DNA from: Tieghemiomyces parasiticus
Taxonomy: Eukaryota > Kickxellomycota > Dimargaritomycetes > Dimargaritales > Dimargaritaceae
Assembly (NCBI GenBank): GCA_027575765.1
Contig: JANBPT010000066.1
Location: forward strand, 1-64,000
Reading direction: 5' to 3'
Length of the DNA: 64,000 nt
Shown here piece by piece: positions 9,532-20,587 of the stretch. The number at the start of each line of letters is the position of its first letter. The stretch's first letter is position 1. The translations under genes were made by a program, and so were the position numbers. The notes under the pieces are model-generated. The model was not told where the DNA came from, did no database searches, and worked only from the letters and a program-made list of their open reading frames with translations.

Positions 9532-11054
9532 TTAGATAGTTTCCTCGATCACGTTGATACCTTCCTTTTCAAGCAGCTCCATGATGGGGTTGTTAATGAC
9601 AGGGTCCATGGGGGCAATAACACCAGTCTGGGTGATCTTACCGTCCAGGATGAGCTGAGTAGCAATACCACAGGGCACACCGACGGTCTTGGCCATGGCC
9701 ATGACGCCGTTGGGCTCGCCATACTCGAGCAGGGTGGAGGTACGGGTCTGCTTGGATCCATCCTTAAGCTCCACCTCGAACCGGTGCTGCAGGAGGATCA
9801 TGTCGCGCTCGTCCTGGCCATACATCATCTTGTCTTCGAGGGCAGCGCATAGCACGTCAAGGTAGGTGCCACGCTTAGCAATAGGCTGATCCGAGAAGAG
9901 GCCGAGCCACTTCATGCCGTTAACAATGCGAGTCTTTTCGGACTCGTCGTCGATGGCGAACCGGTCGCTGACGGCCTTCTCAAGCGCCTCAGCGTTCTCG
10001 ATGGTTGCAGTGTCCTCAACCCCGGCCAGACGGGCCAGCAGGTGCTTCCACGGGAGATCGGGGGCGTCGGCAGTCAAAAAGGCCTGTTCGGAATCGTCCA
10101 GGAAACCCAGGTCGACGAGAGCCTTGACAAACTCGCAGAATCCTTCGTAGCGCAGACTGCCGCGGAGGACCGTGTGGGCGTCAGGCATGTCGTAGCGTTC
10201 GCGGTAGCCCGTCGAGTCCCGGTTGGCGTAGCCGACAAGGGCGAACGCCGGGTAGACGTGAATGCGCTTGGCGGAGTCCATTAGGTCTTTGCCGGACACC
10301 TCGATGATCTTGTCGTTCTCGATGAACCGAGCAGTGTTACGGAGGGCCAGCAGGACGCCACGGGAGGACCAGCTGAACTTGTAGCCCAGAGGGTTGTTTG
10401 AGCATTCCGGGGCCGGGAGGCCGCCGCAGTAAGAGAGGAAGGAGGTGACCTTGCCGCCCTCAGCCTGCACCTCGCGGATGGTCTTGATGGCGTACAAGTG
10501 GTCGATACCGGGGTCCAGACCAATCTCGTTCATCACAATCACACCAGCCTCCTTAGCTGCCGCGTCGTGTTCCAGCATCGCCGGGGAGATGTAGCTGGTG
10601 GTCACCACGTGCTTCTTGTGCTTGACCGCCGACTTGATCACCTTGGCGTGCTGCGTGTACGGGATCAGGCTGATAGCCAGGTCGTGCGCAGCGATCAGCT
10701 TGTCCAGAGCCTCCTCGCTGTCGGTGTTAAGGGTCACGGCCTTGGAACCCGGGAAGCGGTCGGCCAGGGCCTGCGCGTTTTCCAGGCGGCGGCTGGCTGG
10801 AGAGTTGGGAAAGTGGGTGGACGTGGAAGATAGTAGCGGTAGGTTAATTAAGCGCAACGGGCATGGGACGCACACGGCGCTGAGGAGTAAGAGACCAGGG
10901 GCCAATTCAGTCGATACAAGGGTGGAGAGCAGTGGCACTAACCGATGGTGAGCTCATTCTCCGGGCGGCGGGAGAGATACTCGGCGCAAGGGCCGGCGAC
11001 GAAGCCAGAGCCGAGCAGGAGGATACGACTGGTGGAGAGGGGGGGGTTGGGCAT
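9532..11054 (-). CDS. LYS9: Saccharopine dehydrogenase (NADP+, L-glutamate-forming)
   Basis: Cytosolic enzyme of the fungal alpha-aminoadipate lysine pathway: it condenses aminoadipate semialdehyde with glutamate to saccharopine. Two exons, 11054-10943 and 10796-9532, join at phase 1 (GTTAGT donor, CTCCAG acceptor, 146-base intron) to give 458 residues, close to yeast Lys9 (446). Exon 1 carries the nucleotide-binding start (RILLLGSGFVAGPCAEYL), and the join gives the Rossmann continuation TIASRRLENAQALA. Further family blocks include NEIGLDPGIDHLYAI, SYCGGLPAPE and NPLGYKFSWSSRGVL. Without the intron the frame from 10938 would have an unrelated N-terminus and lose the dinucleotide site. Divergent from the transporter at 12776. 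Confidence 0.95.
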
Positions 11055-12775
11055 GAGATATTAGAGAACACAATAGTTAGCCACGATTCGCCCTTGTAAA
11101 GTTATGGTTGCGTATTTAAGTAGCAGTCACGGTGAAGGTCGGCCCCTAACCCAGGGCCGGTCGTTGCCAGCCCCCCCCCCTCAGATCTTAGCCAAGCTAA
11201 CGGCATAGGTAGAGAGGCCACGACATCGGCTCTCGGTTGAAGCGCCGTTCCAGAGGCACTGCCCCTCGTGTGGTCTACGGCGCATTGCAGGTCAGGGTGG
11301 GAGGGACATGTAAAGGGTTGTAGTCATGACTGGCAATTGAGACTTACGGCATAGCGAAGGATGGCGTGGCTGATGGGACGAAATGGGACCCTGAAGACTC
11401 AGATCAACGCGGAGAGTGGGCTTTGATAGGAGGGGGATATACAACACGGCGGGGTTTCAAGAATAGTTGACGGCCTAAAGTGAGAGTAGAACAGCAGCCG
11501 AAAGGGGACGGCTAACAGACGAGAAGACCAGCTCAATTTATATACGACCCGTGGACGCCAGGCATCTGGGACTGCTGGTTCGCACCGCCTCCTCTTGCGC
11601 ACACTGACCCAGGCTTCCGTGTGTCCCACCTGAATCACCCCGCGTCAGGCAAGCCCCGTTGTGCTCCACATTCGCCCCTGACTGGTGGAGGACGAAGGCA
11701 CAGGAGGGTGGTGGTGATTCACCTAGGGGGCCGTTTAACTAGCGAAGCCCTCTCGCGACCGCGGGCGTGTGCCCTCCAGGTTATAGGTTAGCCGGTTCCA
11801 GGTGGCGGCATGGCCGTATCCAGGCCTACCATTGGATATCCGATCGGCTGTCCTATTAGTGCAGCGTTAGGAGTTACCTACGACGCCTCCCCTACTTTTA
11901 GCACGCCTGGATGCTTATCTGCGACAGGCCGTGCCCGACCAATAGGCGAGTTGGGTTTGCCAGGGTAATCATACTGATGTCATCGGGTGTCTATCCCTCG
12001 CCCGTTGGATTAGGGTTGTGCCGGAAAAAAGGTACACGGGCTTAATTATGCCAATGAACTACAAACGTCGTCTGTGGCAGAGGCTGGGTGTTGGTGGTAG
12101 GCGTAGTTCTAGTAACGCCATCTCGTGGTCGGCCGCTGGAGGGAAGGGGAGGGGGAGGATCCTCACGGGGTAACTATGACCCCGGGGCCCACCTAATCGG
12201 ACAGCCAGTGGCTGCAATTAGCGAAGCTGGCTGAAGAAGTCCTCTAGACCTCGGGCCATACCTTCAGCACAAGTACCTCCTTCCTGCCAGATACCTTTCC
12301 ATACGGGCGAATGAAAACAAAAGCAGCTCTTCACCGGCGAGCCATGGTAAAAGCAACTCCGCGGTCTTGCAGGACCTAAGGATCAGCCTTTCCCCCCTCT
12401 TCTCCACAGCTGCGTCCATCTGTAGGCGCCTGCCGTGTGGCCCGGCCTTGTTCGCGACCCGCTTCCGCACTAGGCTGCCTTGGAATCTGCTGTACCGTAT
12501 CAGCCTCTTAACCCTGCCTGGCTAGCCATCCGCGGCCCCCCCCCGACCCAGTATGAAGGTCTGCCCAAGTGGTGGGCCAGTGTGATATGCGTCGGACAAC
12601 GGCCTGTCCAGCGGTCTCCATCACCTTCCCCTACACGCGCCCTTTCCTATCGCGCCGGCGGGCCTCCTACCGCATTGCCCACATCCCCCTCTTCTGCCTC
12701 CCTCCTACGCTCCGCTGCACCTTCCTACTTGGCTCGTATTGCCTTTGGAACCACCCCTTATTGTGTAGTACCGCC
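11055..12775. other. Divergent intergenic region (LYS9 / SLC45-like)
   Basis: About 1.7 kb holding the promoters of LYS9 and the downstream transporter. A poly-C tract lies near 11170, and the 200 bases before 12776 are pyrimidine-rich, as in fungal leaders. The open frame continues upstream of 12776 to 12569, but that stretch resembles leader sequence. No extra gene is recognised. Confidence 0.5.
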
Positions 12776-15253
12776 ATGTCCCGGCCTCCGCATTCCGGTT
12801 CACGGGCATACTATCAGCCGCTCGCCGATGACGACGACCACAACAGCACCCCGGCCGTCCCCACGCCAGGGGGCTTGTCGACCTCCATGCCGAATAGCCA
12901 GGCTCTGGATGTCTTACCGTTCAAACCCGCTTCCGCAGGCGGTGACGCTCTACGTTCCATCGACTCAACCACCACCCTAACCCCGCTGGGGGCCGCGGGG
13001 CCCGCATCAGGTGGCAATGCCAACCTACCGCCTCTATCCCTGACCTACCCTCCACCGGATGGCCTGGCCAGCTTTGACCGCGACAATGTGCGGGCCTCCC
13101 CGTCACGATACCCGCCGCTTCGCGTGGGCTCCGTCTCGTCGGAGGTACTGTACCTGCTTATCTTGACCATGTGTTTTACGGGGCTCCAGTTCACGTGGAG
13201 CGTCGAAATGGCCTATGGCACACCGTATCTGTTGTCACTGGGGCTCCCCAAGTCGCTCATGTCGCTGGTTTGGCTGGCCGGCCCACTGTCCGGCCTGATC
13301 ATGCAGCCCCTGGTGGGCGCGTGGAGCGACCGGTGCACGTCGCGGTACGGCCGGCGGCGACCATTCCTGGTGGTGGCTAGCGGAGTCGTGGCCGTGTGCT
13401 TCATCATGCTGGCGTGGGCGGCCAGCATTACTCGGCCCTTTTTTCGGTCCGAATCGGTGCACCAGAGCGCCACCATCTGGGTGGCGGTGGTGGCAATTTA
13501 TTCGCTGGATTTTGCCGTCAACGTCATCCAGGCCTGCTGCCGCGCGCTGTTGGTCGATGTGCTGCCGCCATCGAAGCAGGAACAGGGCACCGCATGGGCG
13601 TCCCGCATGACCGGGATCGGCAACGTCCTGGGGTACCTCACCGGATATACCGACCTGGTCAAGCTGTTGCCGTTCCTGGGTCACACGCAGCTGCAGACCC
13701 TCAGTCTGGTCGCCATCACCGTGCTGTTCATCACCGTCGGTGCTACTTGCTACTTCATCCATGAGGAGCCCACCTGCCATGCCGACCACCCTAGCACCTC
13801 GCCATGGAAGACTATGAAGGACATCGCCCTGTCGGCCCGAAACCTACCGTACTTGATACGCCTCGTGTGCCACGTGCAGTTCTTTTCATGGGTCGGATGG
13901 TTCCCGTTCCTGTTCTACAGTACCACCTACATCGCTTCCATCTACGCCCAGGAGCATAACCTACCCAGCGTGGTCCCCGACCGGACCGCCCCCGCCGTCC
14001 AACCGACCCCTAGCGGCGGGACTATAGCACGGCGTGGCGAGGTGGCCAGAAAGTTGTTGTTCCGCCGCGAAGGTAGCGGGGGCGCTGTCGATCCCGTGGG
14101 GGCCTCGGCCCGTGCGGGGTCCTACGCCCTCCTGATCTATGCCATCGTGTCGCTGCTCATATCGTGGCTGCTCCCGTTCGCAGTCACACCGTCATCAGAC
14201 TTGATCACCAGCTCGTACCCGTCGCGGTTCGGCCCCATCGGCGGGGTCCCGCTGTCTTTCATGACGCGGCTCCGCCGGCGGCTCCTGGCCCTGGGCCGTG
14301 GCCTGGTGTCCTTCCAACTCACCCTCCCGCGGATTTGGACCTTCTCCCACTTGGTCTTTGCGCTGGCCATGCTGTCTACGCTCTTTATTACCTCCACCGC
14401 CCAGGCCACCTGGATGGTCGCAATCAGCGGGTTCTGCTGGTCCGTGGCCATGTGGGCACCCTTCTCACTCATTGGCGAGTACATCAGTCAGCACCAGCGC
14501 GAGACAGACGGGTGCGAAACTGCGGAAGGGGCGGTGGGCGGCGGTCTGTCCGGTCGGTACGAGCCTGAAGCCAGCGAACTCCGCGCCCTCAACCTGTCAC
14601 CCCCACCGATGCCTATCGATCCGCACATGCACTTCGGACGCGGCTCGCAAGACCGACGGTCTTTGGATTCCCTCCGGTCGCGGTCGACCAGCATGAACCC
14701 ATCCGAGTCTGGGGCCCGGACTCGTTCGTTCCTGCATGTGCATGACGCAGCAGCTACTGCGGGCGGTGGCAGGCTGTCGTCGGATCACCGTGTCGCGGTG
14801 GCCTTCGGCGGGGACTACGACCAGTCAGACGACGACAACGGGGCAGGCCATGGTACGGAACACGCAGGGGCAGCCACTCAGCACACCCATCCGCGGTCCA
14901 CGGCACGTCACCCCGTAGCGGGCGGCCCATTTGACTCGGCTTCCCAGGCCGCGGACGATGCCCTCGCGGCCGACCAGCAGCAACACCGGGCCTCACACAA
15001 GCTCACCTCCGGTATCATCCTGGGAATCCATAACATGTACGTCGTGCTGCCCCAATTCCTCATCTCCTTTGTCAGCAGCATTCTGTTTGCCATCATCGAA
15101 GCGCGCCACTCGGCCAACGCTGAAGCCAGCGGTCCCCAAGTCACCCCGGGCCACGACGGTAACGCCGAGGCTATCGCTTGGATCCTCCGCATTGGTGGGG
15201 TCTCCAGCCTGGTGGCCGCGTACCTGTCCCTCAAAATTACCCGGATAAAGTGA
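12776..15253 (+). CDS. SLC45/SUT-like major facilitator (GPH family sugar:H+ symporter)
   Basis: Single exon of 825 residues from ATG 12776, in context ACCGCCATGTC. Residues 1-120 are polar and low-complexity. TM1 begins near 123 (YLLILTMCFTGLQFTWSVEM), followed by GTPYLLSLGLPKSLMSLVW and GPLSGLIMQPLVGAWSD. The MFS loop motif RYGRRRPF lies near 190-197. Several later hydrophobic spans follow, including IWTFSHLVFALAMLSTLFI, then FSLIGEY and a last pair near the C-terminus. This pattern matches the SLC45/plant sucrose transporter group, whose fission-yeast member Sut1 imports alpha-glucosides with protons. Loops of about 100 residues or more between the late membrane spans are unusually long. 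Plasma membrane or vacuolar location is not decidable. An upstream in-frame ATG at 12569 is less likely. Confidence 0.88.
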   Translation: MSRPPHSGSRAYYQPLADDDDHNSTPAVPTPGGLSTSMPNSQALDVLPFKPASAGGDALRSIDSTTTLTPLGAAGPASGGNANLPPLSLTYPPPDGLASFDRDNVRASPSRYPPLRVGSVSSEVLYLLILTMCFTGLQFTWSVEMAYGTPYLLSLGLPKSLMSLVWLAGPLSGLIMQPLVGAWSDRCTSRYGRRRPFLVVASGVVAVCFIMLAWAASITRPFFRSESVHQSATIWVAVVAIYSLDFAVNVIQACCRALLVDVLPPSKQEQGTAWASRMTGIGNVLGYLTGYTDLVKLLPFLGHTQLQTLSLVAITVLFITVGATCYFIHEEPTCHADHPSTSPWKTMKDIALSARNLPYLIRLVCHVQFFSWVGWFPFLFYSTTYIASIYAQEHNLPSVVPDRTAPAVQPTPSGGTIARRGEVARKLLFRREGSGGAVDPVGASARAGSYALLIYAIVSLLISWLLPFAVTPSSDLITSSYPSRFGPIGGVPLSFMTRLRRRLLALGRGLVSFQLTLPRIWTFSHLVFALAMLSTLFITSTAQATWMVAISGFCWSVAMWAPFSLIGEYISQHQRETDGCETAEGAVGGGLSGRYEPEASELRALNLSPPPMPIDPHMHFGRGSQDRRSLDSLRSRSTSMNPSESGARTRSFLHVHDAAATAGGGRLSSDHRVAVAFGGDYDQSDDDNGAGHGTEHAGAATQHTHPRSTARHPVAGGPFDSASQAADDALAADQQQHRASHKLTSGIILGIHNMYVVLPQFLISFVSSILFAIIEARHSANAEASGPQVTPGHDGNAEAIAWILRIGGVSSLVAAYLSLKITRIK

Positions 15254-16503
15254 GGCACTCGCTCATCTTCCATTTGGAAGGCTGGGCTTGCGGTTCCATT
15301 GTACCTCTGTAGTTGCACTACCGCATTTATGATATTATAGCGTTGTGCCACCACTGTACATTTAGCCGAGCATGGGGAGTGGACGAAAGTGATTTACTAA
15401 TGAAACGTGCACAGTCGTGGTGTGTGCATGGGTGTGGGGGGTGGGGGAGTCCTATGACGTGAGGTGGGCGAGGTCGACACCGTGCGGAGGGGGGGGCTCC
15501 CGGGTTAAGCGGGTACTTGAGCAGCACACGAGCCATCGTCTCTGAGCACCCAGTGGCAACACTGTCCCCCTCCACACCCCTCTGTCCTCCTCTCTAGTCT
15601 CATTTGCCCCTTTCCGGCCCCTTCGATTGCTAGACTGCGGCTGTGCAGACCGACCAAGCGGCTTACCTGGTTAGTAACCGGGCTCCTGGTGTTCGGCTAA
15701 GTAGGTTGCGGCAGTCGGGCAGCCCTCTTTCGAGCCGACCCCACCTGCTGTGAGGAAATGAGGAGGCACTGCTACACCGCAGCTGCCCTGCCGTATCCCA
15801 TGGAGCGCGTGTCAGCTGCAGTCCTGCCAGGCACGCCACCCCGAACGGCGCCTTGAGTCTGCCGTTGAAGGTCGCAGGAGGCTCATGACACGCTGCGGGC
15901 CGGCTAAGCTCTGGCCACACGCCCGTCCGCCTCCCACCCAAGGACACAAGCTTCATGGTGGTGCCTGCCGGCCCACCAGGCGCAGGAAAGCAAACGGCGT
16001 CCCCCCCGGGGATTGGCGTCAGGGATGGACCTCATCATCCCCTCTCTCATACACTTGCTCCTCCCAGCGTCCCGTCATGCCACATCCCCCTACTCCACTT
16101 CCTTTCCCGTCCCCCCTTTCCCGCTTGCCTTTGCGGTTCCCGACCTTATCCGCGCTCCTTGATTTGCCGCCGTTGAGTCCGAGGCAGCTTTACTGGTCCA
16201 CCCCGTCTTATTTCAGAGCGGCTTGTGCGCACTGCCTTGACGCCGTTTCTCCGCCCCTGGTCGCTGGGTTCTGCACTCTAGCCTATCCGTTTTTATTGTT
16301 CAAAGGCGAACCGCCAAGTCCGCCAGCCCTTTCCTTATCGCTCTATTCAGGAACGGCTCGACATCACTGCCGCTGACGGCCACTCGCGCCATTCTTGACC
16401 ACCCGCCGTTCTCTCCGCATTCAACGCGTCCTTGCCGGCCGTTCTGCCCCTCGCCAGACGCACCCCCCCTCGCCTTTCTCCCTGCCACACTCTCCATTTA
16501 CGC
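15254..16503. other. Intergenic region
   Basis: Follows the SLC45-like stop and precedes the antiporter gene on the same strand. The last 450 bases are strongly pyrimidine-rich, typical of a fungal promoter or leader. Open frames on both strands here are proline/arginine-rich products of composition and show no family features. Confidence 0.5.
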
Positions 16504-19500
16504 ATGCCAGGCAACTCATCCATCCGGACCCCTCAGCCGGACGCGCGGCAACGGGCCGTCACCGAACATCGGCCACGGCGGCGCCAAACCCGTCGCCACA
16601 GTACCCGCAGCATGCGCCGCAACCCCGGCAGCCGTAACAGTCTGGTCACGTCGGGTGACGACGGAGACGACAGTGACAATGACCGTCGTTCCGGCGACCC
16701 CAGCGACACCGAGAACTACCCACCCCCGCGCAGCCGCACCTCCCGGGCCAGCCTTGTCGGCCGTGCGGTCCTACGGAACGCTAATGACGACGACGACGAC
16801 GACGCCGTGGAGGAGGCCGAGGAGGTGCTCGATGACCCCGAGGCCACCCTACGCGAACGCCAGGAGGCAATGAACACCAGTCACCCGTTCGGTCTGCCCG
16901 TGTGGAAACCCGCGCTCTACAAAAAATCCCGATCCATCACGCGGTTTGCCAACCGTGCCCTGCACGCCATGCCCAAGTCGACGACCGAGGTGTTCCTCAA
17001 CCCGGGCAATCTGGCCTGGACGGTACTAGTAGGCTGGTGGTTGGCCCTGGTGACGGCTACCGTCGGGATCATCCTCTATGTAGTCCCACCCGATGGGCAC
17101 CGTTACGGCCGGGTCCTCCTGGGTCTAGCCGGCTACCTCCTCTGGCCGTTCGGGCGGGCTGTCCTCCGCGAGTGCCAGGTATGCGCCATCCCGGAGCCCT
17201 CCCTTCCCACCACCACCGCCACTGCTTTGGACAATGGTGACCAGACCGCCATTCAAGTTACGGACTGCTGTGATCCCCAGGGCGGTGACGGAGCTGATGA
17301 GGCGAACCATGACGATGACGACGACGACCAGCGACCCCTGCTCAGCAACCACCGCCACAGCAACGTGTCTTCTGCTGCCCCCGTGCTGAGTCGCCGAAGC
17401 ACGGCTGGCGGGTCCATCGCCCCGGCTCCGTTCACCCCCGGTCGCGTCGTCTACTACGCTCTCTACTTTCTCCTGGTGGCCCCGCTCCTCCTACTCGTCT
17501 CGTTGGTGTGCTGGTTCGGCGTCCTGAGCATCCCGATGGCCAAGTTGTCCTACAAACTCACGCGCTACCTGCGCCGCATACCATTGCAGCTCCGGTTCCG
17601 GCGCAGCGTCCTTTCCTGCCCGCCGGGCGAACAAAAGCGCCAAACGGTCCTGCTGTGCACCAATGCGGCGGCCGGGCTCCAGTACTACAAGTACACCGTG
17701 GACGGGGTAAACATTATGTTCATCAACCTCCTGGGTCTGGTATTCTTCACCCTCGTCGACGCTCATCTCATCGGCCCGTGGACCAACCATAGCACCTTCC
17801 TAAGCAATGAGACCCTCGTCTTCTTACTCTGCCTCGTGTCCACCATTCCGCTCGCCTATTTTATCGGCCAGGCCGTGTCGTCCATCAGCGCCCAGTCGAC
17901 GCTCGCGTTAGGCGCCGTCATCAACGCTACGTTTGGAAGCATCATCGAGGTCATTTTGTACATAATGGCTCTGATGCAGGGCAAGGCCGCCCTTGTCGAG
18001 GGATCCCTGATCGGTAGTTTCTTGGCTGGCCTCCTCCTCATGCCTGGCCTCAGCATGATCACGGGTGGGCTCAAGCAGAAGGAGATGCGGTTTAACGCCC
18101 GGTCGGCTGGCGTATCTTCCTCCCTACTCATCATGAGCGTTATTGGCGCCTTCGCCCCCACTCTATTCTTCCAAACATACGGGAGCTACGAGATGGCGTG
18201 CCAGACCTGCCCTGCCGGGGAGAGCGGTGCCGCTATGTCAGTTAGCTGCTCCGGATGCACGTACCGCCAGACCCATCCGATCCGCGATCCTTTCTTTCTG
18301 ACCTACGCGCGCCCCTTCACCTACGTCTGCGCCGCCATCCTCCCCACTGCCTACCTCATCGGGCTCCTGTTCACTCTCAAGACCCACACCAAACATATTT
18401 ACACCCACGGTGCCCCCGAACGCCAGTCCCGGTTCTTCCACCGTGCCCTCAACCTCCACATCCTCCAGAGCCTGTTGCCGGGCCACCGCGCGGGGACTCC
18501 TGGTAAACCCGGGGATCATGCCGGCAGTCCACTGGCACATGCGGCCACGGGGGAGTCCGAATTTTTCCCGGCCGCTGGTCCGGCGCACCCGGCCGGGGGT
18601 AGCCCCAGTCAGGGGGCGGCTAGCGGTAGCGGGGGGTCCGCTGAACCCCTTACCGCGTACCCGACCCACGACTCGCACTTTTCGGGTAGCCAGGCGGCCT
18701 CTGCCCACCCGCACCACCACATCCTAGCCGCCGCGGCGGCCGCCGCTGCCGCCAAGGCCGACCCAGCGGCCATCGCCTACAGTACTAGCGACGAGGAGGA
18801 GGACGCGGCCGCCAGCGGTGGTCACGGAGGCCACGACGCACCCAACTGGAGCAAGACCAAGAGCGCGGTAGTTCTTCTGGCGTGTACGGTCCTCTTCTCG
18901 GCTATCGCCGAGCTCCTGGTCGATTTGGTCGACACGGTGGTCGAAGGCTTGAGTATCGGCGAGAAATTTGTCGGAATGACCATCTTTGCGCTGGTTCCTA
19001 ACGTGCCAGAATTCACCAACGCTATCGCTTTTTCTTACCAAAAGAACATTGCTCTGGCCCTCGAGATTTGTTCGGCGTATACCGTCCAGGTGTCCCTGCT
19101 GCAGATTCCCGCGCTGGTGGCCTTTTCGGCCTGGTGGAACGGTGGGATAGCGGGTGGGAGTGTTTCGACGGACTTGGTGGTCCAGCAGGCTGCCGTCGCC
19201 GGGCGGGGCGCCATGTCGCTCCTGGTGCGTGGGGCACAAGAGGTTGCACATAGCGTCTTGGGTACCTTGCCGCCCCAAGTCCCTGTCCTGACCAACCTCG
19301 TCACTTCTGCCTCGTTGGCAGCCGAGGAGGCATTGCCGGACACCTCCTACTTCTTTACCCTTGTATTCCCTCGCTTCGATGTCGTGGCCGTCGCCGGGTC
19401 CGTCTACATCTGCTCCTACGCGCTCCTGGAATCCCGCTCGAACTACTTTAAGGGCTCGATTCTATTTCTAGCCTACCTCGTATGGTTGGCCGCGGCTTAC

Positions 19501-19530
19501 TTTGAGATGGGCGTACATGCGCCGGCTTAG
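16504..19530 (+). CDS. VNX1-like cation/H+ antiporter (CaCA superfamily)
   Basis: One exon of 1008 residues if it starts at 16504; ATGs at 16432 and 16612 are in frame and possible. The N-terminal region is basic and then acidic, with Asp runs. The first alpha-repeat motif begins near residue 470 (GAVINATFGSIIEVILYIMA, then EGSLIGSFLAGLLLMPGLSM and RFNARSAGVSSSLL). The second begins near 833 (NVPEFTNAIAFSYQKNIALA). These match the Vnx1/Ynl321w branch of the Ca2+/H+ exchanger family, which in yeast moves Na+ and K+ into the vacuole in exchange for H+. A His/Gly/Ala-rich linker of about 150 residues between the two repeat halves includes an alanine run near 18730. Vacuolar location is inferred from the family. 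Confidence 0.9.
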   Translation: MPGNSSIRTPQPDARQRAVTEHRPRRRQTRRHSTRSMRRNPGSRNSLVTSGDDGDDSDNDRRSGDPSDTENYPPPRSRTSRASLVGRAVLRNANDDDDDDAVEEAEEVLDDPEATLRERQEAMNTSHPFGLPVWKPALYKKSRSITRFANRALHAMPKSTTEVFLNPGNLAWTVLVGWWLALVTATVGIILYVVPPDGHRYGRVLLGLAGYLLWPFGRAVLRECQVCAIPEPSLPTTTATALDNGDQTAIQVTDCCDPQGGDGADEANHDDDDDDQRPLLSNHRHSNVSSAAPVLSRRSTAGGSIAPAPFTPGRVVYYALYFLLVAPLLLLVSLVCWFGVLSIPMAKLSYKLTRYLRRIPLQLRFRRSVLSCPPGEQKRQTVLLCTNAAAGLQYYKYTVDGVNIMFINLLGLVFFTLVDAHLIGPWTNHSTFLSNETLVFLLCLVSTIPLAYFIGQAVSSISAQSTLALGAVINATFGSIIEVILYIMALMQGKAALVEGSLIGSFLAGLLLMPGLSMITGGLKQKEMRFNARSAGVSSSLLIMSVIGAFAPTLFFQTYGSYEMACQTCPAGESGAAMSVSCSGCTYRQTHPIRDPFFLTYARPFTYVCAAILPTAYLIGLLFTLKTHTKHIYTHGAPERQSRFFHRALNLHILQSLLPGHRAGTPGKPGDHAGSPLAHAATGESEFFPAAGPAHPAGGSPSQGAASGSGGSAEPLTAYPTHDSHFSGSQAASAHPHHHILAAAAAAAAAKADPAAIAYSTSDEEEDAAASGGHGGHDAPNWSKTKSAVVLLACTVLFSAIAELLVDLVDTVVEGLSIGEKFVGMTIFALVPNVPEFTNAIAFSYQKNIALALEICSAYTVQVSLLQIPALVAFSAWWNGGIAGGSVSTDLVVQQAAVAGRGAMSLLVRGAQEVAHSVLGTLPPQVPVLTNLVTSASLAAEEALPDTSYFFTLVFPRFDVVAVAGSVYICSYALLESRSNYFKGSILFLAYLVWLAAAYFEMGVHAPA

Positions 19531-20587
19531 GCCTCCGCCTCCCTAGTTATGTTGGGAAGGATGAGCAAGTGAAGTTCAAACCACCATAGCGCCCATTAGG
19601 CACGTTTATTACATTATTATCTCTTTTCGCATCATAGCGCTGCCGTTCGTTTATAACTACTATATATATATGGCGGCAACATTCGGCCTCATATTTAATA
19701 CGCTGCCAAAGGGGAGGAGGAGCAACGAGGCATGTTCTCCAAGAGATAGAGAAGGGAGGGGGGAGTAAAAGAGTCATTGCAATGCAACAGAGCCCTAACT
19801 GTGCTACGATCGGCTTGGTTGTCCGCAGCAGCCTGGGGCGGAAGTGGCCGCCTACACACGTGACCCACAAAGGGCTCCTGCCGGTTGAGGCTCCAGTCCA
19901 GCAGTGGCGCTCTGCGAATGGGGGGCCTGTGCACTTCCCTTGATATCATCGGAAGCTAACCTCCTCAGATCCTAGTGGTGTTTGGGTGGTTGAAAAGTTC
20001 ACCTGATAGAATGACTGCCTCTCCGTCAAGTCAGGGCTTCGCGGTATGATAGGGGTTTACCTCGCCTATCATGTCTGAACTTGACCGAATACATATTATT
20101 CCAAGGTGCCTGTGAGATTGTTCGTACCCATCCCACCTCACTAGCCTCCGGAGCAGTCAGCGTCCCCAATGGTTACATGGTTACATACAAACCAAAGGGA
20201 GGGCGAGAAGTGAGAGGCCGCAGCCAGGTGCTTTAACAGGTGAGGGCCAACTAATTAATGTTTGCCGCGAAGGCTCTCCAGGCGACCCTCCTTGGACAGA
20301 TTGCACCAATGACGGAGACATCGCCACGAGGTCCAATTGTCGGCAGGCCTTACCCCGGGCCTCTCTCTGCGTCTCATTAGTTAGAGCACGCATGTTCCTA
20401 CACGTTGAGAGCCACCAACTCTGTCACCCACTGCCAAGGATAAGGCACACCGTTCTCCCCCATCCCCACGTCCATTTCCAGAAATCTGCTACTTTCCTGT
20501 TTTCTTGACTCCCTCCGATTCCCCCCCCACCTGCCCAACCCTTCCAACTGTAATCCATTCCTTACCGCACAACCTTGTTCGCCCACC
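19531..20587. other. Intergenic region
   Basis: Between the antiporter and NDUFS7, both on the plus strand. T/A-rich sequence at 19600-19680 probably contains the antiporter poly(A) site. A C-rich tract at 20430-20580 precedes NDUFS7. No gene is recognised. Confidence 0.5.

Noticed and set aside
12569..12775. N-terminal extension of the transporter from ATG 12569.
   Set aside because: The stretch has leader-like composition and no family sequence; ATG 12776 has the better context.
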